Of a DNA stretch of 64,000 nucleotides, positions 37,345 through 46,543 are shown piece by piece. The stretch is from Clostridium sp. OS1-26 (lineage in GTDB: Bacteria > Bacillota > Clostridia > Clostridiales > Clostridiaceae). The first letter of the stretch is position 1. Each line of letters starts with the position of its first letter. The stretch is from positions 434,001 to 498,000 of the forward strand of contig NZ_CP133264.1 in NCBI RefSeq assembly GCF_030915445.1. The letters run 5' to 3'. The position numbers and the translations under genes are program-made. A model generated the notes under the pieces. The model saw nothing but the letters and a program-made list of their open reading frames with translations, was not told the DNA's origin and made no database searches.

Positions 37345-38004
37345 CTATATTTCATCATTAGTATTTTTTGCATTTTCAGTATTTGTATCTTCATTACTTA
37401 TAGTTCCATAGGTTACAGTTCCGTAGGTTTTGCTTCCATCTTCTATATCTTCAAATTTTACTGTGTATTGATAAGTGTTTTCTTCTTTATTTTCTTCTTT
37501 ATTTTCATTTTTATGTGTGAATTTCTCTTTCACCGAAGATGCTGCATCAACTACTTTTTCTTTTACATCTTTCATTGTATCTTTTACACTAGTTTTTATA
37601 ATTTTATTTACAACCTCTACAGTTCCATCATCTTTAGTTATTTCTATTGTTACCTTTGTAACTACAGCTGTTAAAATTCCAATAGCAATGAGTGGAGGCC
37701 AAACTAAAACTGTTAGAGTTGCAGCGATTCCCGCATTTACTGGTATATCAACAATAACTTTATCATCTTTTTTAATTTTTATTCTATTAATATTACCCTT
37801 CTTAACTAGGTCTTTTAGCCAATCTAAGAACTCATCTTTCGTAGTATAAATATTATCCATAGTTGTTTTTTTGCTTTGCTCAATATATATTAATGCATCA
37901 ACTACGTTGCCTTGAGAAGCTTCCAAAGCCTCTTTAGCTTCTGTATAGCTAACTCCAGTTCTTTCTCTTATAATGTCAATTTTGTCCAAAGTAATTTCAC
38001 TCAT
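37345..38004 (-). CDS. DUF4342 protein with UBA-like N-terminal domain
   Basis: 219 residues starting MSEITLDKIDIIRERTG. AAGGAG lies 8 bases before this ATG; an in-frame GTG three codons earlier overlaps the ribosome binding site. Residues 1-45 have the EF-Ts/UBA-like look (TGVSYTEAKEALEASQGNVVDALIYI). The middle holds one hydrophobic stretch (AATLTVLVWPPLIAIGILTAVV), and the tail is acidic and Asn/Glu-rich. Function unknown; widespread in Clostridia. Confidence 0.8.
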   Translation of the reverse strand: MSEITLDKIDIIRERTGVSYTEAKEALEASQGNVVDALIYIEQSKKTTMDNIYTTKDEFLDWLKDLVKKGNINRIKIKKDDKVIVDIPVNAGIAATLTVLVWPPLIAIGILTAVVTKVTIEITKDDGTVEVVNKIIKTSVKDTMKDVKEKVVDAASSVKEKFTHKNENKEENKEENTYQYTVKFEDIEDGSKTYGTVTYGTISNEDTNTENAKNTNDEI

Positions 38005-38030
38005 TTTCTTCACTCCTTTTTATTAATTAT

Positions 38031-38102
38031 ATGAAACTCCTTCTCCTGTCGTCGAATGAGTAAGCGATCATATCAAAATCACAGATTTTGTATGTCTGCT
38101 TA
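38031..38102. repeat. Modular hairpin repeat array, short copy (copy 2)
   Basis: ATGAAACTCCTTCTCCTGTCGTCGAATGAG head, then one AAAATC/GATTTT unit and the tail TGTCTGCTTA. It begins about 10 bases upstream of the DUF4342 ribosome binding site. Confidence 0.7.
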
Positions 38103-38150
38103 TATGAAGTTATAGAATTATTAGTTTAGCTTTATTTAGTTTACTTAAAA

Positions 38151-38924
38151 CTACTCTTGGTTATTCTGAAAGTTTAATAGATAATTAAGAGTCTCTAAAC
38201 TTTTTGGTTTTCTAAAATAGTTTTGAGATATAACTAAAGATAATATATTATACATTTCTTGTTTTATCTCTTTGGATAATGAAACTCTATAAACATTTTC
38301 TAATGATATTCTAGACAAATATTTTAGTGCATTATAAGTTCCTTGCTTCACATATATACCATTAGACCTTTCGCACTCTGAACAAACTCCTCCAGAATAC
38401 TGTAAACTTATATAATCGCAGTGATTTAATTTTTTTCTACAGATACAACAATTTTCTAAATTAAATCCATATCCAGTAGCCTCTAAAACTTTTATTTCAT
38501 AGGCTCTTGCCAAGGTTTCTATATCTACTGCTTTATTTTTTATAAGGTAAAAGGCTGTCACTAAATGTCTGAATAACTCTCTATTACTTTCTTCATCTTG
38601 CATACATATATCTATAAGCTCACAAAAATATGAAGCATATGTTAATGTATCTAAGTCGTTAAGTAAATCTTGAAAAGAGTCTATTATTACACTTTCATTT
38701 ATTGTGTAGAGGCTTTTTCCTTTATAAACTACGTAATCACCGTAACAGAATTGCAAAGTAGTTGTAAATAAATTATTTCTACTTTTTTTGGATCCTTTTG
38801 CAATGGTGGATATTTTTCCTAACTTTTCACTGAAAAGCCAAACTAGTTTATCTGACTCTTTTATATCTTGTGTTTTAATGACTACAGCTCTAGTTTTAAA
38901 TATAGACAGAAAATCATCCCCCAA
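38151..38924 (-). CDS. recO: DNA repair protein RecO
   Basis: 257 residues in the widest reading. OB fold at the N-terminus ([23 protein letters not shown]), helical middle, and a C4 zinc site [11 protein letters not shown] ... CSEC. It loads RecA with RecR during recombination repair. The start is uncertain: TTG at 38924 has no ribosome binding site, while GGGGG lies 8 bases before an in-frame CTG at 38909 which would give SIFKTRAVV, the usual N-terminus in Clostridium. Follows era by 67 bases. Confidence 0.93.
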   Translation of the reverse strand: MGDDFLSIFKTRAVVIKTQDIKESDKLVWLFSEKLGKISTIAKGSKKSRNNLFTTTLQFCYGDYVVYKGKSLYTINESVIIDSFQDLLNDLDTLTYASYFCELIDICMQDEESNRELFRHLVTAFYLIKNKAVDIETLARAYEIKVLEATGYGFNLENCCICRKKLNHCDYISLQYSGGVCSECERSNGIYVKQGTYNALKYLSRISLENVYRVSLSKEIKQEMYNILSLVISQNYFRKPKSLETLNYLLNFQNNQE

Positions 38925-38991
38925 ATGCTTTATAGTTACTTTATGTTAAATTATTATTACAAAAAGATAAATAAACTTTCATGTTTTTTCA

Positions 38992-39873
38992 CTACTTATA
39001 TCCTAGTTCTTTCAGTATGTTCATACTGTCTCTCCATTCCTTCTTTACCTTTACCCATAGCTCTAAATAAACCTTACTTACAAGAAACTTTTCAATATCT
39101 TGTCTAGCGTAGGTAGATATTTTCTTTAGCATTGCCCCATTTTTGCCTATAATTATTCCTTTGTGGGAGTCTTTTTCACATAATATAGTTGCCTCAATAT
39201 GATAGATTCCCTTTTCATCTTTTTTCATTGTCATAACATCTACAGCTATACCATGAGGGACCTCCTGTGAAAGAAGTCTTAATGCCTTTTCTCTAATAGT
39301 TTCTGCTACAATAAATCTTTCCTGCTGATCTGTAATCATATCTTCAGGATAATATTTTGGACCTTCTGGAATATACTCTACCATCAGTTTTTTTAACTTA
39401 TCAACATTTTTTCCGTTTAATGCGGATATAGGTATAATCTCTTTGAAGTCAAAGACATCAGAATAATTTTTTAACGTCTCTGCAACTTTTTCTGCAGGGT
39501 TTTCATCAATTTTATTTAGAACTAAAAATACAGGTACATTACAGTCTTTTAACTGCTCAAGTATATATAGATCTCCTTTACCAACTTCTTTTTCAGGGTT
39601 GGTCAAGAAAAGTATTAAATCAACTTCTTTAATAGAATCCTGAGCAATTTTAACCATATATTCTCCAAGTTTATGTTTAGGCTTATGGATTCCTGGTGTA
39701 TCTACAAACACTACTTGAAAATTCTCTTCTGTCAATATTGTTTGTATGTTATTTCTAGTAGTCTGTGGTTTACAGGATACTATTGATAATTTTTCTCCCA
39801 TTATTGTATTCAATAATGTCGATTTTCCTACATTAGGTCTTCCTATAATTGTTACAAATCCAGATTTAAACAT
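38992..39873 (-). CDS. era: GTPase Era
   Basis: 293 residues. GTPase motifs GRPNVGKST (G1), DTPGIHKP (G3), NKID (G4) and SALNG (G5), then the KH RNA-binding domain ([13 protein letters not shown]). Era binds 16S rRNA and helps 30S assembly. The ribosome binding site AAGGAGAG overlaps the end of the cytidine deaminase relic, as expected when era follows cdd in an operon. Confidence 0.97.
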   Translation of the reverse strand: MFKSGFVTIIGRPNVGKSTLLNTIMGEKLSIVSCKPQTTRNNIQTILTEENFQVVFVDTPGIHKPKHKLGEYMVKIAQDSIKEVDLILFLTNPEKEVGKGDLYILEQLKDCNVPVFLVLNKIDENPAEKVAETLKNYSDVFDFKEIIPISALNGKNVDKLKKLMVEYIPEGPKYYPEDMITDQQERFIVAETIREKALRLLSQEVPHGIAVDVMTMKKDEKGIYHIEATILCEKDSHKGIIIGKNGAMLKKISTYARQDIEKFLVSKVYLELWVKVKKEWRDSMNILKELGYK

Positions 39874-39884
39874 ATATTCTCTCC

Positions 39885-40015
39885 TTACTTACCTAAGTCA
39901 CCTTTAGTAAAAGCTCTTGGCAATGCTTCTTCTAATTCTTTTACTATATATTTACCTTTGCTTTAGCAATTATTATTTTTATATCTTCTGATGCAAATTC
40001 AGCTATTACCTGTCT
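39885..40015 (-). pseudogene. cdd: Cytidine deaminase relic (3' end only)
   Basis: The minus strand just upstream of era encodes RQVIAEFASEDIKII, a one-base frameshift, then KYIVKELEEALPRAFTKG and a stop at 39885: the C-terminal 40-odd residues of cytidine deaminase, in its usual place before era. The first two thirds, including the catalytic HAE and PCxxC motifs, are missing, and the homology begins at the edge of a hairpin repeat (40016-40069). No start codon exists. It cannot make an enzyme. Confidence 0.8.
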
Positions 40016-40069
40016 ATAAACAGAATTCTTGGCTTCAGGTGGAGTTTTGACTCCATCTGAAGCTTAGAA
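40016..40069. repeat. TTCTAAGCTTCAGAT...AATTCTGTTTAT hairpin element (copy 2)
   Basis: Inverted relative to the copy at 12474-12545 and shares both ends with it. The centre is a clean hairpin CTTCAGGTGGAGT / ACTCCATCTGAAG. It abuts the surviving part of cdd. Confidence 0.7.
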
Positions 40070-40212
40070 GTCGTTATCCAGGGACATAGCCGCTCTTTAC
40101 TCCCACTTTGAGAAAAGCAGAGAACCAAAATCTATGATTTTGTGTGAATCGCTTTCACAGAGTGCGAGGGAGTATTAGAGCGGGTAAGTCATCGGATAAA
40201 TTTCATATGTAT
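40070..40212. other. Repeat-derived intergenic sequence
   Basis: No gene. Contains GTTATCCAGGGACATAGCCGCTC (unrecognised), an inverted fragment of the modular repeat family (GAGAACCAAAATCtatGATTTTGTGTGAATCGC), and CATCGGATAAATTTCAT, a piece of the 2645-2712 family. The stretch looks like a landing site for several repeats. Confidence 0.5.
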
Positions 40213-40399
40213 ATGAAACTCCTTCTTCTATCGTCGAATGAGTGCTCGCTGAGTAAGCGATTCACTTCAAATCAGAGATTTGAGTTCTCTGCTTAAGCGA
40301 TCATATCAAAATCAACACGCTGTGTAAGTGACTATCACCAAATCAGCACTCTGTGTACGTGATCATCTCAAAATCATAGATTTTGGATGCCTACTTAAG
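40213..40399. repeat. Modular hairpin repeat array, long copy (copy 3)
   Basis: ATGAAACTCCTTCTTC head, GTCGAATGAGTGCTCGCTGAG, then four successive units, each led by a variant of AAGCGATCATCTCAAAATC and varying in the second half (GATTTGAG..., AACACGCTGTGT, AGCACTCTGTGT, GATTTTGG), ending CCTACTTAAGC. The unit length is about 31-43 bases. Confidence 0.75.
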
Positions 40400-40533
40400 C
40401 ATATTTTTACCTGATATAAATAATTATATCCTAGGTGGTGTAAATAAATTATAACATTATTTTCATCTATTGCAATATTTTTATTTAATACAATTATTCC
40501 TGCTTTAAAGCCACAGCTATCCTTAATAATATA

Positions 40534-41244
40534 CTATCCAAACACCCTAAATAGCAGCACTGTAATTAGAATTCCAAAGATTCCACCAGCAATAACTTCT
40601 ATAATAGAATGAATTTCAGAATCCACTCTACTTTGCGCTACTATTAATGCAAGTAAATAACTCAAAATTACTACTGTTAACTGTCCGGTTGTAAGTGCTA
40701 TAGTAGTAGCAATAGAGAAAGCTATAGTACTATGCCCACTAGGCATTCCCCCTTTTAGAGGCGTTCCTTCACCAAAGATTGCTTTTATTACTATAGTAGC
40801 AATGCATACAATCGCAAGTATAATAAATATTATATATGGATTCGAGCTTTTTATTTTTCTAATTAATATAAAATTTATATATTTTAACTTATCCCAAAAT
40901 ACAATATATCCAACAACTATTGCATTTACAGCAGTTACTAATACACCTCCTGCTGCCACATTTTTAGCAAGTTTGGCAAGAGGATGATAATAGTTAGTGG
41001 TGGCATCTACAGCAAATTCTATTGCAGTATTTAAAAGCTCTGCCATAATAACCATTGTTATCGTTATGGTTATAGCTAAAATTTCCATCTTAGTTAAATC
41101 ATAAAAAAAGCAAGCAGTTAGAACAACCAGCGCTGCGATCATATGTATTCTCATATTTCTCTGGGTCCTAACTGCATATATTATTCCTTCTATGGCATAA
41201 TTAAAACTATCTAATAGTTTTCTAACTTTCATTATCATCACCAA
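40534..41244 (-). CDS. dgkA: Diacylglycerol/undecaprenol kinase fused to PAP2 phosphatase
   Basis: 236 residues with two domains. Residues 1-115 are DgkA: FNYAIEGIIYAVRTQRNMRIH and the signature ELLNTAIEFAVDATT. Residues 130-236 are a PAP2 phosphatase: KGGMPSGHST (second motif) and SRVDSEIHSIIEV (third motif), with four helices. The first PAP2 motif (KX6RP) is not obvious. Kinase and phosphatase acting on the same lipid carrier in one chain suggests interconversion of undecaprenol and its phosphate. In B. subtilis only the dgkA part stands at this site. Confidence 0.9.
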   Translation of the reverse strand: MVMIMKVRKLLDSFNYAIEGIIYAVRTQRNMRIHMIAALVVLTACFFYDLTKMEILAITITITMVIMAELLNTAIEFAVDATTNYYHPLAKLAKNVAAGGVLVTAVNAIVVGYIVFWDKLKYINFILIRKIKSSNPYIIFIILAIVCIATIVIKAIFGEGTPLKGGMPSGHSTIAFSIATTIALTTGQLTVVILSYLLALIVAQSRVDSEIHSIIEVIAGGIFGILITVLLFRVFG

Positions 41245-41275
41245 CTTAAATTAAATTTATTAAATAATTACTTGT

Positions 41276-41439
41276 TAAGCATATGAAAATAAATAACAGG
41301 TCAAAGATGATAGTATATTTTGTGTCAGACAAGGAAACAGGTTCCGCTGATAGGTGGCTCCTATCAGTGGGTTCTGTTGACGAAGTATGACGCAAAATAG
41401 ATTTTCATACTGGCTTGTTATTTATTTGAATGTGCCTTA
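41276..41439. repeat. MITE-like element, full-length (copy 3)
   Basis: 164 bases: TAAGCATATGAAAATAAATAAC ... GTTATTTATTTGAATGTGCCTTA as ends, and an inner inverted pair TATTTTGTGTCA / TGACGCAAAATA. It aligns along its whole length with 46971-47135. Its terminal TTA is the stop codon of ybeY on the minus strand. Confidence 0.8.
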
Positions 41440-41946
41440 TCTAGTTAAATGAAATTTATTCAATATTTCCTCTTCTCTTTTTCTCATAACATCTTTCTCT
41501 TCTTCTTCCATATGATCATATCCAAGTAAGTGTAAAACAGAATGCACTGTAAGATATGCTGCTTCTCTTAAAAATGAATGCCCAAATTCCTTTCTCTGCT
41601 CTTCCGCTTTTTCCAACGACAAAACTATATCTCCTAATATCAAATTTCCGTTATCTAAATCACTTATGTGAAATTTATGATTTAAATACACATCTTTAAA
41701 CACAGAGCCTTCAGGATACTCTAGCATTGGGAAAGAAAGAACATCTGTAGCTTTGTCAATATTTCTATTTTCTTTATTTATCTCTCTGATCTCTTCATTA
41801 TCAACAAATATAACACTTACCTCACAAGGTATGTTAACTTCTTCCTCTTTTAATGCATACTCGATTACTGACTCTATAGTTCCTTCTAATTCTTCAGAAA
41901 CACAAATTTTATCTTGCCTATTATCTATAAAAATCATTTTTCGCAC
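41437..41946 (-). CDS. ybeY: Endoribonuclease YbeY (rRNA maturation)
   Basis: 169 residues. The zinc-binding motif [11 protein letters not shown] near the C-terminus and DVLSFPM in the core identify the family. YbeY takes part in 16S rRNA 3' processing and ribosome quality control. It starts 5 bases after the stop of pgpH, so the two are cotranscribed. Confidence 0.96.
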   Translation of the reverse strand: MRKMIFIDNRQDKICVSEELEGTIESVIEYALKEEEVNIPCEVSVIFVDNEEIREINKENRNIDKATDVLSFPMLEYPEGSVFKDVYLNHKFHISDLDNGNLILGDIVLSLEKAEEQRKEFGHSFLREAAYLTVHSVLHLLGYDHMEEEEKDVMRKREEEILNKFHLTR

Positions 41947-41951
41947 CTCTG

Positions 41952-44034
41952 TTATATATTACTGCTTTTAGCTTTATCCTCTGGGTATTCTATTCTCTGA
42001 TGGTATATTCCTGTTAGAACTTTTAAAAAGGCATATTTAATTATGTTAATATCTTTTAAGGTTAAATCACAGTTATCAAGCTGCCCCTCATTTAACCTGT
42101 CTTTTATAATGTTATTTACCATTTCTTCAATTTTAGACTTAGTAGGTTCATTTATAGACCTTACAGCAGCTTCTACACTATCTGCAAGCATTATAATTCC
42201 TGCTTCTTTTGTTTCAGGTGTAGGTCCTGGATATCTAAATTCCTCTTCATTTACATCCTCTGGCTTTTCACTAGAGTTTTTTGCTGTAACATAGAAATAC
42301 TTAACCAGTGTTGTACCGTGATGCTGTTCTATTATATCTCTTATAACTCTAGGAATTTTATATTCTTGAGATAGTTCTACTCCATCTTTAACATGGGATG
42401 TTATTATAAGAGTACTTAAATTAGGAGTAATTTTATCATGTGGATTATCATTTCCCAGTTGATTTTCTTTAAAAAAATATGGTCTCTTTATTTTACCAAC
42501 ATCATGATAATAGGCTGAAACTCTTGCAAGCACTGGATTTCCACCAACTTCTTCTGCAGCAACCTCCGCAAGATTACCAACTAAAATACTGTGATGATAA
42601 CTTCCTGGGGCCTCAATTAGTAACCTCTTTAGCAGTGGGTTATTAGGATTAGATAACTCTAATAACTTCATAGTAGTTACTATATCAAAAGTACTTTCTA
42701 AAAATGGTAGAAAACCTATAGTTAATACGCCAGGATAATATACTGGCTATGCATGAATACATGGCTCTTTTGGTGACATCTACAACGTTATTGCTAAGTA
42801 AAAATCCTAATGAAAAAGTGAAGATAACATTAATCACTGCTATATATAGACAAGAGTATAATATATCATTTCTCTGCTGCATTTTCTTTAAAATTATCGC
42901 ACCTATCACTGCATTTACTACGGCTAAAGCAGTCATTTCTATATTAAAGTCTACTGCTCCACTTATCAAAATACAGTTCAGCACATTTATTGTTAAAGAA
43001 ATTTTATGATTTACTAAAAGAGTAAAAAGCATTGGTATACAAGCAAGTGGAATCAAAAATGGCGATACCACTGAAAAAGTTCTTGCTAAAAGTATAGATA
43101 TACAACTTAATATGTTTATCATTATAAGCTTATTTGTATCACTATATATATCACTGTGATATCGTGATAAATAAAACCATTCTAACCCCATTACTAAAAG
43201 TATTACTATACTCAAACTAATATATACATACCATTGAAAATGAGAATTATCATTTAAAAGTCCTAAGTCTTTAAGCAATTCTATCTGATACTTTGTTATT
43301 GGCTCTCCTTCTTTTACTATTGTTTGATCTTTCTTTATCATAATTGGTGGAACTTTTCTTTTGGCTTCTTCTTTCAGTTCCTCTGTTTTATCTTTGTCAT
43401 AGAAAAAATTAGGAGATATCTGAGAATAAGCTATGGTTATTACCATATCTCTAAGTGATTTTGAAATCTTTGAAGAATTTACTGTAAATAATATATTTTC
43501 CTGAGCTTTTTTTATATCCTCAAGGTTGTCCTTCTGACTATTATCACTTATATTATTATTTTCATAAAGTTCGGCCATAGTTGTATTCAGGAAATTTTGC
43601 ATTGTTTTTAAGTCTTCCTTACTTAATTTTATTAAAGTTAAATAGTCTTCATCAGATAAACTGATTTCAGAACTGCTTTTTAATTTTTGTACTTTGTCTC
43701 GTTCTTCTCCTGCAGAATCTTTTATTTGAAGTAATTTAGTAAAGAAAGTGTTTATCCTATTTATTACTTCTGTTTTCACTTCTGTTTTTTTACTATACTG
43801 AATTGGTACGGAATCAACAGCTTGCTTAATCCTGGCTTCGGTAGATACCTGATCCTTCACCTCTCTTGGAGCCTTAATATCCACTCTAGCAATGTCGCCT
43901 TCTTTTAAGTTGTATCGTTTAGTAACTAAAGTAGTAAACAATACTGAATATATAAAAATAAATGTTAACATAAAGGTCAAAATTCTATTAGTTTTTTCCC
44001 TACCAAAAATTCTCTTTAGTGATAGTTTTTTCAT
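41952..44034 (-). CDS. pgpH: 7TM-HD cyclic-di-AMP phosphodiesterase PgpH/YqfF, frameshifted
   Basis: Two adjoining frames add up to one PgpH of about 693 residues. The 5' frame (to 42685) has an N-terminal helix, the extracellular 7TMR-HDED domain and seven helices; the 3' frame (from 42671) carries the HD domain with [21 protein letters not shown] and EQHHGTTLV. One base too many at 42733-42734 (GG on the plus strand) separates them; removing it restores [17 protein letters not shown], the link expected here. The start is the ATG with AGGTGG upstream. PgpH hydrolyses c-di-AMP. Unless the extra base is an error, the HD domain would need independent translation. Confidence 0.9.
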
Positions 44035-44059
44035 CTTAACCACCTTTTATCCTAATAAA

Positions 44060-45250
44060 TTAGTTCTGTTGCTGCTTTTGTTCCTGCTGTACATCTTGGT
44101 TCTGCTGTTCAGTAATTTTTTCTTCCAAAGCCACATTTTCTTCTGCTACAACTAAGACTCTCACAACATAGGTATCTCCAGCTTCGTAGTTTACTATTTT
44201 ATCTATAATTTTAACAGACTTATCTACATTTGCACATATCTTTGAGTAAAGTTCATTTGCAGTATTATCCACAATTTTTTTAGCATCTCCATGTACTGTA
44301 GTTTCCTTTATCTCATAATAGGTTTCTTTTTTAATAAAAAGTTTGTTATCTTCTATTCTATCATATTTATTGAATTTATTTACAGACTTTTTTAGATATA
44401 TATTCTTCCCTTTTATATTTAAATATATATTTTCAATTTTATTTCCTGTTCTCTCTCTCTTAACAGTATCAATTTTTACTTGTTTGATTTCTTCATAAAA
44501 GGTCCTACATATTACATCTCCAACAGCATGAACTTGATAAGCTGTACCTTCCTTTCCCTGTTCTCCTTTAACTAATACTTGACCTTTTCTTATCATATCA
44601 CCTTTTTTTACTACGGTCGTGCCTGCTTTAGTGTAAACTCTTATAACTTCACCATCTTTTCTAGCTACTAAATTACAAGGGCTGCTTTCTGCAATAATAT
44701 TAGGAGGCGATTGTCTTTCTGCTGCAGAAATTTTTAATTTAGCTCCCTCTACTCTTGCTCTAACCCACATTATATTCTCATTGTTTTTTATAAGTTTTTC
44801 TTCTATATCATAAACATTTATATTTTTTTTATTTATTCCTGGCTTTATACCAAAAGAACTTAGTTGTTGTCTTATTTCATAAGGAGATAAATTATGATCT
44901 ACACTTATCTCAATGTTCCAAACAAAGGTAGATAAGTAATATAATATTCCCATAAATAGTATTATACCTAAAACTAGCGCTATTCTTCTTTTAATTTTAA
45001 TAAGAAAGAATGCAAATCCTCTTCTTTTAATTATTTTAATTTTTGTCTTTGTCTTTTTAGCTATCTCTTCAATTTTATCATAATCTCTTAGATTAACATC
45101 CATAATCATAGTAGTAATATTTTCTTTTCTTAAGTTTTTTATATAAACACCATTCTTCCACATAAGGTTAACAAATTTTTCAGGTATTAGGGATTGAATC
45201 TCTATAGTAATTATACCATTTTTATATTTTTTAAAACTAAATTTACTCAT
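44060..45250 (-). CDS. yqfD: Sporulation protein YqfD
   Basis: About 396 residues (start MSKFSFKKYKNG; two in-frame ATG/TTG codons lie up to five codons upstream). YqfD-family layout: beta-rich N-terminal segment (YDKIEEIAKKTKTK), one transmembrane helix (RIALVLGIILFMGILYYLSTF, about 90-115), a POTRA-like segment (VDHNLSPYEIRQQLSSFGI) and an extracellular part, ending in a Gln-rich tail. B. subtilis yqfD belongs to the sigma-E regulon. The start overlaps the yqfC stop, so translation is coupled. Confidence 0.9.
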   Translation of the reverse strand: MSKFSFKKYKNGIITIEIQSLIPEKFVNLMWKNGVYIKNLRKENITTMIMDVNLRDYDKIEEIAKKTKTKIKIIKRRGFAFFLIKIKRRIALVLGIILFMGILYYLSTFVWNIEISVDHNLSPYEIRQQLSSFGIKPGINKKNINVYDIEEKLIKNNENIMWVRARVEGAKLKISAAERQSPPNIIAESSPCNLVARKDGEVIRVYTKAGTTVVKKGDMIRKGQVLVKGEQGKEGTAYQVHAVGDVICRTFYEEIKQVKIDTVKRERTGNKIENIYLNIKGKNIYLKKSVNKFNKYDRIEDNKLFIKKETYYEIKETTVHGDAKKIVDNTANELYSKICANVDKSVKIIDKIVNYEAGDTYVVRVLVVAEENVALEEKITEQQNQDVQQEQKQQQN

Positions 45251-45527
45251 TTCCTTCATAATCAATAGATTTGAATTTTCCTCCTATTGTTATGGTACTT
45301 CCGCCCATAAACAATATTTCAAATCTCTCTCCATATATTGATATTAACCCTACCCCTGAATTAATTTTAACCTGATTTTCACCAAAGAGTACAACACCTT
45401 TATGATTCTCTATGATTATTTCATTACCACCGGTAACCGTGATTTTAGGCATATTAAGTATTATATCCCTAGGCAAATCTAATTTTTCTGCAATATTTTG
45501 CTTTGTACTATATACTTTGTCCTTCAC
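45243..45527 (-). CDS. yqfC: Sporulation protein YqfC
   Basis: 94 residues, GTG start with GGGGTGG upstream. Central YabP/YqfC signature: KITVTGGNEIIIENHKGVV and GERFEILFMGG. Small soluble sporulation protein acting with YqfD; widespread in endospore formers. The 3' end overlaps yqfD. Confidence 0.92.
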   Translation of the reverse strand: MKDKVYSTKQNIAEKLDLPRDIILNMPKITVTGGNEIIIENHKGVVLFGENQVKINSGVGLISIYGERFEILFMGGSTITIGGKFKSIDYEGNE

Positions 45528-45590
45528 TTTACCACCCCTAAAAATTCTTTCATACTAATTTATGAGGCATAAATTTAATAAATGACAAAA

Positions 45591-45620
45591 TAAAAAAGGT
45601 TGAGAACATCTCAACCTTTT
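45591..45620 (-). terminator. Terminator after yqeY
   Basis: AAGGTTGAGATGTTCTCAACCTT hairpin followed by TTTT on the minus strand, ending the rpsU-yqeY transcript before yqfC. Confidence 0.8.
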
Positions 45621-46064
45621 ATTTATTCAAATATTGCTTTACAATTTGACTTACAAGTTTACCATCAACTCTGCCTTTAATACTAGGCTTAGCTGCAGCC
45701 ATAACTTTATCTATGTCTTTTATGCTATTAGCTCCCACTTCACTAACTGCCTGTCGAACAATTTCGCAAATTTTCTCTTCGCTTAACTGCTGAGGAAGGT
45801 AACTTAACAAGATTTTAATTTTGGCATTTGCCTTATAAACTAAATCCTGCTTATTTCCCTTTTCAAACTCCAGTATAGCTTCGTGTCTTTGCTTAACTTC
45901 CTTTGATATTACTTCATATATCTCTTCATAGTCAAGCTTCTTATTATCAGTTTTTTAACTAATAAAATTGCAGCCTTAGCTATACTTATTGTATCAGCTT
46001 TTAATTTATTTCTAGATTTCAAAGCTTGCTTCCAATCTTCCTGCAGCTCTTCTTTAAGAGACAT
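45619..46064 (-). CDS. yqeY: YqeY/GatB-like protein, frameshifted
   Basis: Start ATG at 46064 (MSLKEELQEDWKQALKSRNKLK). The frame closes early because one A is missing in an A6 run (plus-strand T6, 45951-45956); with one more A it reads VKKTDNKKLDYEEIYEV and joins the C-terminal part that ends ...KQYLNK at 45619. Corrected length 148 residues, the family norm. A -1 ribosomal slip on AAA AAA would have the same effect. YqeY shares the tail domain of amidotransferase subunit GatB; its role is not settled. It follows rpsU, as in B. subtilis. Confidence 0.9.
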
Positions 46065-46091
46065 TATTTAGTACTTTTTTTCAAAAGAATT

Positions 46092-46268
46092 CTATTTAAA
46101 TTTTCTCTTTCTTGCAGCTTCTGATTTCTTTTTTCTCTTTACGCTTGGCTTCTCGTAGTGTTCTCTTTTTCTAACTTCAGAAAGAACACCAGCTCTAGCA
46201 CATTTTCTTTTGAATCTTCTTAATGCACTTTCTATTGTTTCGTTTTCTCCAACTCTTATTTCTGACAT
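46092..46268 (-). CDS. rpsU: Ribosomal protein bS21
   Basis: 58 residues: [39 protein letters not shown], then a basic tail. This is the complete, canonical S21 sequence with GGAGGGAGGGA upstream of ATG. It binds 16S rRNA in the platform of the small subunit. Confidence 0.97.
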   Translation of the reverse strand: MSEIRVGENETIESALRRFKRKCARAGVLSEVRKREHYEKPSVKRKKKSEAARKRKFK

Positions 46269-46419
46269 ATCTTATCCCTCCCTCCGCTAGCTCAATTTAA
46301 TTTTAAAAATTAAATGCAGCCTGTGGGTCACATAGCACATTGTTTATTATACAACATTAGTTTAGAAGCTGTCAACAATTTCATTGCATATTTACAATAT
46401 AACAAACTTGGTATTATTA

Positions 46420-46543
46420 ATGAAACTCCTTCTCCTATTGTCGAATGAGTACTCGCTGAGTAAGCGACTCACTCCAAATCAGAGATTTGGGTTCGCTACT
46501 TAACCGATCATCTCAAAATCAAAGATTTTAGATGTCTGCTTAA
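46420..46543. repeat. Modular hairpin repeat array (copy 4)
   Basis: ATGAAACTCCTTCTCCTATTGTCGAATGAG head, GTACTCGCTGAGTAAGCGACTCACT hairpin, CAAATCagaGATTTGG, then TCAAAATCaaaGATTTTAG and the tail TGTCTGCTTAA. The tail supplies the TAA stop of the HIT gene. Confidence 0.75.

Noticed and set aside
37306-37674. Plus-strand frame rich in Phe, Ile and Cys opposite the DUF4342 gene
   Set aside because: It is the antisense of a Lys/Glu/Asn-rich tail; no ribosome binding site and composition is an artefact.
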